Of a DNA stretch of 64,000 nt, positions 1-7,310 are shown one piece after another (the first letter of the stretch is position 1; every line of letters starts with the position of its first letter). Under the pieces are notes generated by a model. The model made no database searches. It saw only the letters and a program-made list of their open reading frames with translations, and was not told the DNA's origin. Made by a program: the position numbers and the translations under genes. Source of the DNA: Isobaculum melis. Its GTDB lineage: Bacteria > Bacillota > Bacilli > Lactobacillales > Carnobacteriaceae. Where the stretch lies: assembly GCF_900111355.1 (NCBI RefSeq), contig NZ_FOHA01000005.1, positions 62,001-126,000 of the forward strand, read 5' to 3'.

Positions 1-425
1 GCGGTTTTAATGAGTTTTTGTTGCTGAACAAAATGAGTGATGTCCGTTTCAAAATTTGCCTGAGGAAAGCTAGTGGTTAAAGCTTCAAATCGGTCCAATG
101 TGATAAAGTCTTTTTCAACAGCCCAATGGGTTGAATTTTTCGTTCTTTTTTCAATCTCAGCTTTAATCTTATCCCAAGGATTTTCTGTATCAAGATAGCC
201 CACAACATCATATGACCAATCACTATTTTTAGCATCCTCAGCTTCTAAACCAGGAGTAAATAGGAGAGGGGCATGATCTTTAAATAAAATAAGTGCTAAA
301 ATTCTTTCATGAGGCTCACTATGATAACCTGTATAGTAGGCAATATTATTGGGGTTTAACAGAAAGGTAATATCTAAATCAGTTGTTTTTAACCAATCAG
401 TCATTTTTAATAATTGTTCATTCAA
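1..425 (-). CDS. pepQ: Xaa-Pro dipeptidase PepQ, N-terminal part (cut by window edge)
   Basis: This is the first ~141 residues of a creatinase/prolidase-type peptidase that releases amino acids from X-Pro dipeptides in the cytoplasm. The visible part is the N-terminal domain, with the typical stretch ITFLLNPNNIAYYTGY followed by a loop rich in acidic residues; the metal-binding catalytic domain lies outside the window. I chose the TTG at 425 because AAAGAAG lies about 7 bases upstream; a GTG at 434 and an ATG at 404 are in frame and possible. It is divergent from ccpA, the usual arrangement in lactobacilli and enterococci, so the shared cre-like box may affect both. Confidence 0.85.
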   Translation of the reverse strand, partial: MNEQLLKMTDWLKTTDLDITFLLNPNNIAYYTGYHSEPHERILALILFKDHAPLLFTPGLEAEDAKNSDWSYDVVGYLDTENPWDKIKAEIEKRTKNSTHWAVEKDFITLDRFEALTTSFPQANFETDITHFVQQQKLIKT

Positions 426-550
426 AGCATTCACTTCTTTCGTATTTTCTAAGGATATTGTACCACTTTTTTTAGAATATATCTAAAAAGCAAAAAAGAA
501 GGATGAAAGGGTTTTCTGAAAAAAGAAATGAAAGTTTCATGAAAATGGAT

Positions 551-564
551 TAAAAACGTTTGCA
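551..564 (+). promoter_or_regulatory. cre-like CcpA operator in the pepQ/ccpA intergenic region
   Basis: TAAAAACGTTTGCA matches the cre consensus TGNAANCGNTNNCA at every fixed position except the second. It lies about 80 bases before ccpA and about 125 bases from pepQ. CcpA autoregulation and control of pepQ through a shared cre are known in related lactic acid bacteria; occupancy here is inferred. Confidence 0.6.
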
Positions 565-644
565 AAATTGAAATGTTTCTGTTAGATTGAGTACGAATAG
601 GAACGTTTATCCTAAATAAAGTTAAATAAGGGAGAGAAAAGAAT

Positions 645-1649
645 ATGGAAAAACAAACCATCACGATTTATGATGTTGCAAGAGAAGCAAATGTTTCCAT
701 GGCGACTGTTTCACGTGTTGTTAATGGTAATCCAAATGTAAAGCCAGTTACAAGAAAGAAAGTATTAGAAGTTATTGATCGCTTAGACTATCGTCCAAAT
801 GCTGTAGCAAGAGGATTAGCAAGTAAAAAAACCACAACAGTTGGTGTGATTGTACCTGATGTAACGAATGTTTATTTCTCATCATTAGCACGAGGAATTG
901 ATGATATTGCAACGATGTATAAATATAATATCATTTTAGCCAATTCTGATCAAAATAATCAGAAGGAAGTTCAAGTATTAAATACCTTACTGGCCAAACA
1001 GGTAGATGGTATTATTTATATGGGCTACACAATCTCAGATGAAATGCGAGCTGAGTTTTCACGTGCGAAAACTCCAGTTGTTCTAGCAGGTTCAGTTGAT
1101 ACTGATGAACAAGTAGGGAATGTCAATATTAATTATGAAGAAGCGACCAATGAAGTGATTCAATACTTTATTAAAAAAGGTCATCAAAAAATTGCTTTTA
1201 TCTCTGGTCCACAATCTGAACCAATTAATGGCATTTATCGCCTAAATGGTTATAAAAAAGCATTAAAAGATGCTGGGATTTCCTTTGATTCAGGCCTTGT
1301 TTTTGAAACTGATTACTCTTATCAAAGTGGTGAAAAGCTTTGGGGAGAATTAGCATCAGCAGGAGTAACAGCTGCATTTGTTGGGGATGATGAATTAGCA
1401 GTAGGCGTTAAAAATGGTGCAATTGACCATCAAGTAAATATTCCTGAGGATTTTGAAATTATTTCAAGCAATAATTCAAAATTAACAGAGATGGCACGTC
1501 CAAAATTAAGTAGTATTACACAACCACTTTATGATATTGGTGCTGTTTCTATGCGTTTATTAACCAAATTAATGAACAAAGAAGAAGTAGAAGAAAAAAC
1601 AGTTATTCTACCGCATTCTATTGCTTATCGTGGTACAACTAAAGATTAA
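645..1649 (+). CDS. ccpA: Catabolite control protein A (LacI family)
   Basis: Global carbon-catabolite regulator that binds cre boxes together with HPr-Ser-P. The 334-residue length is standard. Residues 5-30 form the LacI-type helix-turn-helix ([20 protein letters not shown]), followed by the hinge region ending in [10 protein letters not shown] and a periplasmic-binding-protein-like core. The ATG at 645 follows GGGAGAG with suitable spacing. A cre-like box upstream suggests autoregulation. The gene is monocistronic, divergent from pepQ and convergent with a class A PBP gene, with one hairpin terminator between the two ends. Confidence 0.97.
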   Translation: MEKQTITIYDVAREANVSMATVSRVVNGNPNVKPVTRKKVLEVIDRLDYRPNAVARGLASKKTTTVGVIVPDVTNVYFSSLARGIDDIATMYKYNIILANSDQNNQKEVQVLNTLLAKQVDGIIYMGYTISDEMRAEFSRAKTPVVLAGSVDTDEQVGNVNINYEEATNEVIQYFIKKGHQKIAFISGPQSEPINGIYRLNGYKKALKDAGISFDSGLVFETDYSYQSGEKLWGELASAGVTAAFVGDDELAVGVKNGAIDHQVNIPEDFEIISSNNSKLTEMARPKLSSITQPLYDIGAVSMRLLTKLMNKEEVEEKTVILPHSIAYRGTTKD

Positions 1650-1654
1650 GTCGA

Positions 1655-1690
1655 AAAAACACCTTAGCTTATTGAAGCTAAGGTGTTTTT
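1655..1690. terminator. Bidirectional terminator between ccpA and the PBP gene
   Basis: A 16-base stem (AAAAACACCTTAGCTT and its complement) with a four-base loop. A-rich on one side and T-rich on the other, it can stop transcription from both convergent genes. Confidence 0.9.
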
Positions 1691-1694
1691 GGAT

Positions 1695-4496
1695 TTAAGA
1701 ACCATTTCCGTTATTTAATTCAACATCTTGTTTCTTTTTATTTTTTTCTTTCTCTTTACGCTCTTGTTCTTGTTTTTCTGCTTGTGCTTCTTTATCTTTT
1801 TTCTCTTTCTCTTCTTTTTCCTCTTTTTCCTTTTTCTCTTTTTCTTCTTCTTCTTTTTTCTTTTTAGCATCTTCTACAATACCATGCCAAAACTTATCTA
1901 ATTCACCTTGGGTAGCACCTAAAGCAAAATCATATTTAGTTGTTGTAGGAAGGAATTTACTATTGAAGAGTCCTGTGACCATTTCGCCACTTGCTTCAAG
2001 CTCAGTACCATCAGGTGCACTTAATTTACCAGGTAGCATCCCAGTTGCTTTTAGCACAGAAGCAGAAACAATACCATTTGGAGCATAGAATGATTCACCT
2101 GCGCCCATTACTTCAGGGTTAGCGCCATAAGCAGCATTAGCAAGTCTTGTCCAAACATCAAAGTTTGTTTCATTATAGCTAGCAGAATTTAATCTTCTTG
2201 TTACAAATTTATTGTCATAACCGGTCCAAATAGAAAGTGTTACTTTGGGGTTGAAGCCAATAAACCAACCATCTCTAAATTCATCAGTTGTTCCAGTTTT
2301 ACCAGTCCAATCAGAATTTACAGATAAATTTGCTTTTGATCGTGCACCAGGGCCCCATTGGAAAATACCTCTCATCATATCAAGAAGAAGGTAGGCTGTT
2401 TGAGGAGAATAAACACTCTCATTTACTACCGGCTCATGTGCATAAATGACATTTCCCGCCTTATCAGTGATGCGATCAATTAAATATGCATCCACAAAAG
2501 TACCATCATTTGCAAAAGTAGCAAAGGCATTTGTTTGTTCTAACACACTGACACCATTTGTTAAGCCACCAAGTGCAGCAGGGCGACTATCGTAATCAGT
2601 ATCATCAAGGCTAGTGATCCCCATTTCTTTCAATTTATCAATAGGATTAAAGTCTGTGTCATTCATAATCGTTTGATAAATTTTAACTGCAGAATGATTA
2701 TAAGAAAATTTTAATGCTTCTCGAACTTGGATGAGGCCTGCTTGACCACCATCATAGTTATTTGGAGAATAATTACCTGCAAGTTTTGTATCTGCAACAA
2801 TTGTACTTGGACTAACAACACCTTTTTCTAAGGCTGGTGCATAAACTAAAATGGGTTTAATGGTAGAACCAGGTTGACGTCTTGTGTCAAAGGCATGATT
2901 CAATTGCGTTAATTCGAAGTCTCGACCACCAACAAAAGAAAGGATACGCCCAGTTTCATTATCAATTAAAGTACTAGCTACTTGAACAGGTTCGATTTCT
3001 TCAACAACTTGTCCTGTTTCTTCATCCGTATAGGAATAGCTATACGTTGTACCAAGAGCATCGCCATAATCTGCAATCACTTGTTGTTGTGCATCATAAA
3101 TTGATTTATCAATTGTAGAATGAATTTTTAAGCCATCCATTCGTAAGTTTTTATCCGCGATTTCATAGTACTTATTATATAATTGTTCATCAGCATTGAC
3201 AGCTTCACTCGTCAAGCCATCTTCTTCATAAAGTTTTTGCATTAAAATCAATCTAGCTTCTTTTTCAATCGCATTATAGACATAACCATATTCAGAAGTA
3301 GAAGAGTTTTCAGTAGGTAAGAAATCCTGTGTAATGTCATAAGCAATGGCAATATCATATTCTTCTTGTGTAATAAAATTCTCTCGTAGCATTCTAAATA
3401 GAACAGTATTTCTACGTTCAATACCACTGGCTAAATTCTTCCTTAATTCACCAGTGTTTGTATAAGGTGTATAAGCAGAAGGACTTTGTGGTAAGCCAGC
3501 TATATAGGCTGCTTGAGATAGTGTTAATTCATTTGCATGTTTTCCAAATATACCAATTGCTGCAGCTTCAACCCCAGCAATATTTTGTCCTTTATTATTA
3601 CGACCAAATCCTGAAACATTTAAATAGGCTTCTAAAATTTCTTGCTTAGAAAAATGATTTTCTAAATGATAAGCCAATAAAATTTCATTTGCTTTTCGTT
3701 TAAAAGAAACTTCATTGGTTAAGATTTGCTGCTTTACCAGCTGTTGGGTTAGTGTTGAACCACCTGTTTGACTAGCTGATCCAGTTACCTCTTGAAGAAG
3801 GGCACGAACAACTGCTTTTGGTACAACCCCATCATGTTCATAAAAATGCTCATCTTCAGTAGCAATAATGGCTTGTTGCAAATAAGGAGACATTTCTTGA
3901 ATGCCAACATTAATACGTACTAAGTCCGTTTTTAAAGTTCCTAGCGGCACATCATTTGCAAAGTACAGATTTGAAACTTCTTCTAAATTATGAATATTTT
4001 TTGATAATTCTTCATAAGTAGGCACTTTTTCATCGGAGACGAGATAAGCAAAGTAACCTGCGCCAATACCACCAACTAAACCGCCAATGAGTAAAACAGA
4101 TACGATGAGAATGATTCCTAATTGTTTAATGACACTAAAGGTAACATTAAACGTAAAGGCTGCCTTATGTAAGGGCATGACCTTTGCTTGATCACTATTG
4201 TCATTTCTTTTTTCTTTCTTTAGCGCACGTTTACTAGAAAAATTCGTTTGAACTTTTTTGAAGAAACCGCCGATTTTGCCAAAGATTTTTTTAGAAAATG
4301 TAGCCATTCTATGCCAGCTTTTCTTTAGTAGTAATTTAATCTTTTGAAGAAAAGGAGCTAGTTTTTTAAACATTAAACCAATCTTTTTCCATAAATTTGT
4401 CAAAAATGGTTTAAATTTTTCATGATAAAATGTCTTTAGCTGTTTGATTATGCGATTCAGCCATTCTCTTATACTGAATTTATTTTGCTGATTCAA
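1695..4496 (-). CDS. Class A penicillin-binding protein (transglycosylase/transpeptidase)
   Basis: Bifunctional peptidoglycan synthase of 933 residues. A basic cytoplasmic segment of about 115 residues precedes one transmembrane helix (about 121-153). The GT51 domain shows EDEHFYEHDG with catalytic Glu214, GGSTLTQQLVKQ and RKANEI. The transpeptidase domain has STIK (Ser544), SYN (Ser598) and KTG (Lys733). The C-terminus is a Lys/Glu-rich low-complexity tail. The start is TTG at 4496, preceded by GAGGTG at good spacing. Its position beside ccpA matches the enterococcal class A PBP usually called PbpZ; that name comes from memory of gene order and is not certain. Confidence 0.93.
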   Translation of the reverse strand: MNQQNKFSIREWLNRIIKQLKTFYHEKFKPFLTNLWKKIGLMFKKLAPFLQKIKLLLKKSWHRMATFSKKIFGKIGGFFKKVQTNFSSKRALKKEKRNDNSDQAKVMPLHKAAFTFNVTFSVIKQLGIILIVSVLLIGGLVGGIGAGYFAYLVSDEKVPTYEELSKNIHNLEEVSNLYFANDVPLGTLKTDLVRINVGIQEMSPYLQQAIIATEDEHFYEHDGVVPKAVVRALLQEVTGSASQTGGSTLTQQLVKQQILTNEVSFKRKANEILLAYHLENHFSKQEILEAYLNVSGFGRNNKGQNIAGVEAAAIGIFGKHANELTLSQAAYIAGLPQSPSAYTPYTNTGELRKNLASGIERRNTVLFRMLRENFITQEEYDIAIAYDITQDFLPTENSSTSEYGYVYNAIEKEARLILMQKLYEEDGLTSEAVNADEQLYNKYYEIADKNLRMDGLKIHSTIDKSIYDAQQQVIADYGDALGTTYSYSYTDEETGQVVEEIEPVQVASTLIDNETGRILSFVGGRDFELTQLNHAFDTRRQPGSTIKPILVYAPALEKGVVSPSTIVADTKLAGNYSPNNYDGGQAGLIQVREALKFSYNHSAVKIYQTIMNDTDFNPIDKLKEMGITSLDDTDYDSRPAALGGLTNGVSVLEQTNAFATFANDGTFVDAYLIDRITDKAGNVIYAHEPVVNESVYSPQTAYLLLDMMRGIFQWGPGARSKANLSVNSDWTGKTGTTDEFRDGWFIGFNPKVTLSIWTGYDNKFVTRRLNSASYNETNFDVWTRLANAAYGANPEVMGAGESFYAPNGIVSASVLKATGMLPGKLSAPDGTELEASGEMVTGLFNSKFLPTTTKYDFALGATQGELDKFWHGIVEDAKKKKEEEEKEKKEKEEKEEKEKKDKEAQAEKQEQERKEKEKNKKKQDVELNNGNGS

Positions 4497-4552
4497 GTAT
4501 GGTTCACCTCAATATTAATCTATTAATTTTACTAAAATTTATATACCTGACT

Positions 4553-4581
4553 ATTATACCAAACACCAGTACTAAAACCTA
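4553..4581 (-). promoter_or_regulatory. Probable promoter of the PBP gene
   Basis: On the minus strand, TGGTATAAT is a perfect -10 with an extended TG motif; the -35 (TAGGTT) is weak. It lies about 55 bases upstream of the TTG start. Confidence 0.55.
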
Positions 4582-4626
4582 GATTTTTTTAAAAACAAGT
4601 TTTCACAACTTTACCGCGTTAAAGTG

Positions 4627-4655
4627 TTGACATGTTTTGAGAATGCATGTATGAT
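4627..4655 (+). promoter_or_regulatory. SigmaA promoter of aromatic-transporter leader 1
   Basis: TTGACA at 4627-4632, a 17-base spacer and TATGAT at 4650-4655. This near-consensus promoter would start a leader transcript at about 4662, some 315 bases before the lipoprotein start. Confidence 0.85.
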
Positions 4656-4696
4656 GTAGAAGAAATAAGTGAATAAAAGAAATGTGAGTGATTCGA

Positions 4697-4762
4697 ATGG
4701 AAAAAATGTTCATGCAAAACTTACAATTGAATAACGCTTACTACTATAGCTATTTTAGATGA
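4697..4762 (+). CDS. Tyr-rich leader peptide 1 (21 codons)
   Basis: A short ORF starting at ATG 4697 and ending at TGA 4760-4762. Its last codons read NAYYYSYFR, that is four Tyr and one Phe among the last seven residues. A weak ribosome site (GTGAGTG) lies upstream. It sits in the leader of an aromatic amino acid transporter gene, just before the attenuator stems, and the second leader (6040-6111) has the same plan and shares the SYFR ending. I infer a ribosome-stalling leader that senses charged tRNA-Tyr. It is too short for standard gene callers. Translation is not proven. Confidence 0.7.
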   Translation: MEKMFMQNLQLNNAYYYSYFR

Positions 4763-4763
4763 C

Positions 4764-4888
4764 GTTTGTAAACATGAAATTCATGGGTGCAAGCGAAAGT
4801 TTGTATCTATGATGGCTGTAGCATTTTGTCTTACAAAATTTGCCACATAGATGATTGTATAGAATCTATGTGGCTTTCATATTTTTTG
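4764..4888 (+). promoter_or_regulatory. Leader 1 attenuator: competing stems and terminator T1
   Basis: Five segments can pair alternatively. Segment 1 GTTTGTA (4764-4770) pairs with segment 2 TGCAAGC (4788-4794). Segment 2 can also pair with segment 3 GTTTGTA (4799-4805). Segment 3 continues into TATCTATGATGGC (4804-4816), which can pair with the 5' arm of T1, GCCACATAGAT (4842-4852). T1 itself is closed by ATCTATGTGGC (4864-4874) and followed by a T-rich run. Inferred logic: a ribosome waiting at the Tyr codons leaves segment 1 free, so 1:2 forms and segment 3 disrupts T1. A ribosome at the stop codon masks segment 1, 2:3 forms and T1 terminates. Confidence 0.75.
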
Positions 4889-4907
4889 GTAACGCGTGCC
4901 AAATAAA

Positions 4908-4950
4908 AGTAGCCCTAATGATTTTATACAATCATTAGGGCTACTTTTTT
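4908..4950 (+). terminator. Second terminator (T2) in leader 1, just before the lipoprotein ribosome site
   Basis: A perfect 15-base stem (AGTAGCCCTAATGAT and its complement) with a TTTTTT run, ending only about 15 bases before the GGAGG of the next gene. It must be bypassed for that gene to be expressed from promoter 4627, so it may be a second checkpoint. Confidence 0.85.
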
Positions 4951-4977
4951 GTTAATCAGAAATTGGAGGAATGGAAA

Positions 4978-5949
4978 ATGAAGAAAAAGAAAATCATGAC
5001 AAGTTTATTGATTACAGCAGGTGCACTTTTATTATTAGCAGGATGTGGAAATAACAAAAAGAAGGACAAGGATGTAACCAAAATTGGGATTCTACAATTG
5101 ATTGAGCATCAAGCCCTTGATGAAACACGAGCAGGCTTTATTGCAGAACTTGAAAAACAAGGCTATAAAGAAGGAGAAGATGTAGATATTGACTTTCAAA
5201 ATGCGCAAGGGGATCAAGCGAATCTAAAGAGTATGAGTGATCGTTTAGCCAGTGATCAGAATGACCTGAATTTAGCGATTGCGACACAAGCAGCACAATC
5301 ATTAATTTCAGCAGATAATGAAACACCCACTTTATTTACAGCTATTACAGATCCTATTGATGCAGGACTTGTCAAAGATGTCGATAAACCAGGTGGAAAT
5401 ATTACGGGTACAAGTGATATGGTTCCTGTGAAAGAGCAGATTAAATTACTTCAATCCATTGTACCAAATGCAAAAAAGGTGGGTCTACTTTACAACTCTA
5501 GTGAACCTAATTCCAAATTACAGATTGAATTAGCAAAAAAAGAATTAGACAAACTGAATATTGAATACCTTGAAATGACAGTTACTTCAACGAATGATGT
5601 TGAGCAAGTGACCAGAAGTATTGCTAAGAAAGTGGATGCAATCTACATTCCATCTGATAATACCTTTACATCAGCAATGTCAACAGTGGGAGATATTTCT
5701 AAAGAAACGCAAATTCCTGTGATTCCTGCTACTGGCCCAATGGTTGAATTAGGAGGCATAGCAACTTACGGGATTGACTACTTTAAATTAGGTGAGCAGA
5801 CGGCACAAATGGCTGTTAAAATCCTAAAAGGAGAGGCAACACCAGAAACGATGCCAGTTGAAACCTTAGAAAGCTTAAGCTTAATCATTAATGAAGAAAT
5901 GGCAAAAAAATTAGGCATTGACCCAACATCTATTAAGGCACCTCAATAA
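4978..5949 (+). CDS. Aromatic amino acid ABC transporter, substrate-binding lipoprotein 1 (TrpX-like)
   Basis: Extracytoplasmic binding lipoprotein of 323 residues. The signal peptide ends in LLAGC with lipidated Cys23, followed by a two-lobed ABC_sub_bind fold (TKIGILQLIEHQALDETRAGF, then PGGNITGTSDM and YIPSDNTF). This family, which includes pneumococcal TrpX, is known to bind aromatic amino acids. I chose ATG 4978, seven bases after GGAGGA; a TTG further upstream is embedded in the ribosome site. The protein is a clear paralogue of the next lipoprotein. Expression is probably controlled by the Tyr-codon leader, so tyrosine is the favoured ligand by inference. Confidence 0.88.
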   Translation: MKKKKIMTSLLITAGALLLLAGCGNNKKKDKDVTKIGILQLIEHQALDETRAGFIAELEKQGYKEGEDVDIDFQNAQGDQANLKSMSDRLASDQNDLNLAIATQAAQSLISADNETPTLFTAITDPIDAGLVKDVDKPGGNITGTSDMVPVKEQIKLLQSIVPNAKKVGLLYNSSEPNSKLQIELAKKELDKLNIEYLEMTVTSTNDVEQVTRSIAKKVDAIYIPSDNTFTSAMSTVGDISKETQIPVIPATGPMVELGGIATYGIDYFKLGEQTAQMAVKILKGEATPETMPVETLESLSLIINEEMAKKLGIDPTSIKAPQ

Positions 5950-5976
5950 AAGAATTGTAAGAATATAAAAAATAGT

Positions 5977-6006
5977 TTGACAATAGCGACCGAGTTGTTT
6001 TATACT
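5977..6006 (+). promoter_or_regulatory. SigmaA promoter of aromatic-transporter leader 2
   Basis: TTGACA at 5977-5982, an 18-base spacer and TATACT at 6001-6006. It gives the second lipoprotein gene and the permease and ATPase genes a transcript of their own. No terminator lies between the first lipoprotein and this promoter. Confidence 0.8.
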
Positions 6007-6039
6007 TGGTAACAAGATTGAATGATGGAGTGATTGATA

Positions 6040-6111
6040 ATGGAAAATATGAAACAACATCAAACACAACTAAATACTTTCAACTTTAGCTATTTTAGAC
6101 GCTGTTTGTAG
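6040..6111 (+). CDS. Phe/Tyr-rich leader peptide 2 (23 codons)
   Basis: A short ORF from ATG 6040 to TAG 6109-6111 with a good ribosome site (GGAGTGAT) seven bases upstream. It contains TFNFSYFRRCL: Phe14, Phe16, Tyr18 and Phe19. The order of elements (peptide, segment 1 overlapping its stop codon, competing stems, terminator) is the same as in leader 1, but the sensed codons are mostly Phe instead of Tyr. I infer a stalling leader for tRNA-Phe supply. Translation is not proven. Confidence 0.72.
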   Translation: MENMKQHQTQLNTFNFSYFRRCL

Positions 6112-6220
6112 TCATGACATTGATTCATGGGTACAAACAAAAGTTTGTATCTATGATGGCTAAAGCAATTTAACTTGCAAATTTTTGCCACATAGAGAAA
6201 ATAAATCTATGTGGCTTTTT
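6104..6220 (+). promoter_or_regulatory. Leader 2 attenuator: competing stems and terminator T1
   Basis: Segment 1 GTTTGTA (6104-6110) is inside the leader ORF and is a perfect complement of segment 2 TACAAAC (6132-6138). Segment 2 also pairs with segment 3 GTTTGTA (6143-6149), which runs into the antiterminator TATCTATGATGGC (6148-6160). That can capture GCCACATAGA (6187-6196), the 5' arm of T1, whose 3' arm is TCTATGTGGC (6206-6215) plus TTTTT. Segment 2 is TGCAAGC in leader 1 and TACAAAC here, so pairing is kept with a G-U to A-U change and a C to A change. Confidence 0.77.
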
Positions 6221-6257
6221 CATTGGTTTCCTGAGCGGATCCCTTAGGAACTTGTTG

Positions 6258-6298
6258 AATCCCATGTAGATGATCAATTATCTACATGGGATTTTTTT
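6258..6298 (+). terminator. Second terminator (T2) in leader 2
   Basis: A stem of 14 bases (AATCCCATGTAGAT) followed by TTTTTTT, ending about 25 bases before the lipoprotein start. Its 5' arm CCATGTAGAT (6262-6271) can also pair over ten bases (two G-U) with the 3' arm of T1 (6205-6214). Confidence 0.85.
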
Positions 6299-6322
6299 GC
6301 ATACTACTAGGAGGAAAAAACA

Positions 6323-7285
6323 ATGAAAAAAAGTTATTTATTAACCGTTTGTATGACAGCTTTGGTTTTATTATTAGCAGCATGTGGTGGAAAGAAAGAT
6401 AAGGAAGTGGATCTTTCAATAGGAATACTTCAGTATGTAGAACATGGTTCTCTTGATGCAGCAAGAGAAGGATTTATTGAAGAACTAGAAAAAAATGGGT
6501 ATGTAGAAGGCAAAAATTTAAAAATTGATTATCAAAATGCGCAAGCAGATACAGCAAATTTAAAATCAATGAGTGAACGATTAGTGAGTGATAAAAATGA
6601 TGTGAATTTAGCCATTGCCACCCCAGCAGCAGTTGCTTTAGCAAATGAAGATAGCGAAACCCCAATGGTGATAACTGCAGTAACAGATGCAGTAGATGCT
6701 AAATTAGTGAAAGACAATGACAAGCCAGGAGGCAATGTAACAGGAACAATTGATTTAGTTCCAATTGAAGATCAAATTAAATTATTGCTTTCAATTAAAC
6801 CTGATGCTAAAACAGTTGGACTCATTTATAACACAAGTGAAACCAATTCAGAGATTCAAGCAAAACTCGCAGAAAAAGAATTAAAAGCAGCTGGAATTAC
6901 TGTAAAAACAGTTACTGTAACAAGTAGTAATGATGTCCAACAAGCCTTAACTAGCGTGTTAAAAGAAGTAGATGCACTGTATATTCCAACTGATAATATA
7001 ATGGCTGCTAGTATGGCGACTGTTGGTCAATTAGCAAAAGAATATCAAGTGCCAGTCATTCCAGGCTCAACAGATATGGCAAAAGATGGAGGCCTTGCAA
7101 CATATGGGATTGATTATAAAAAATTAGGGCAACAAACAGCTAGAATGGCGCTTAGAATTACTGAAGATGGTGAAAACCCAAGTGAAATGTCCATTGAAAA
7201 ATCAGAAATTCTTGAATTAGTTGTAAATGAAGAAATGGCGAAAGCATTAGGAATAGATCCAGCAAGTATCAAAATCGATGAGTAA
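6323..7285 (+). CDS. Aromatic amino acid ABC transporter, substrate-binding lipoprotein 2 (TrpX-like)
   Basis: Binding lipoprotein of 320 residues with signal peptide and LLLAAC lipobox (Cys21), then the same fold as its upstream neighbour (LSIGILQYVEHGSLDAAREGF, PGGNVTGTIDL, YIPTDNIMAASM). AGGAGG stands just before the ATG at 6323. It is followed closely by the permease and ATPase genes, so it is the likely primary partner of the transporter. The Phe/Tyr-rich leader suggests phenylalanine or a wider aromatic range as ligand. Two paralogous receptors probably share one membrane complex. Confidence 0.88.
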   Translation: MKKSYLLTVCMTALVLLLAACGGKKDKEVDLSIGILQYVEHGSLDAAREGFIEELEKNGYVEGKNLKIDYQNAQADTANLKSMSERLVSDKNDVNLAIATPAAVALANEDSETPMVITAVTDAVDAKLVKDNDKPGGNVTGTIDLVPIEDQIKLLLSIKPDAKTVGLIYNTSETNSEIQAKLAEKELKAAGITVKTVTVTSSNDVQQALTSVLKEVDALYIPTDNIMAASMATVGQLAKEYQVPVIPGSTDMAKDGGLATYGIDYKKLGQQTARMALRITEDGENPSEMSIEKSEILELVVNEEMAKALGIDPASIKIDE

Positions 7286-7310
7286 GAATTGAAAGTAGGG
7301 ATGGAATAAA

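Noticed and set aside
4662-4977. T-box riboswitch for an aromatic amino acid in leader 1 or 2
   Set aside because: No specifier loop with flanking AGUA-type motifs and no T-box sequence like TGGNACCGCG; the leader ORF and short stems explain the region better.
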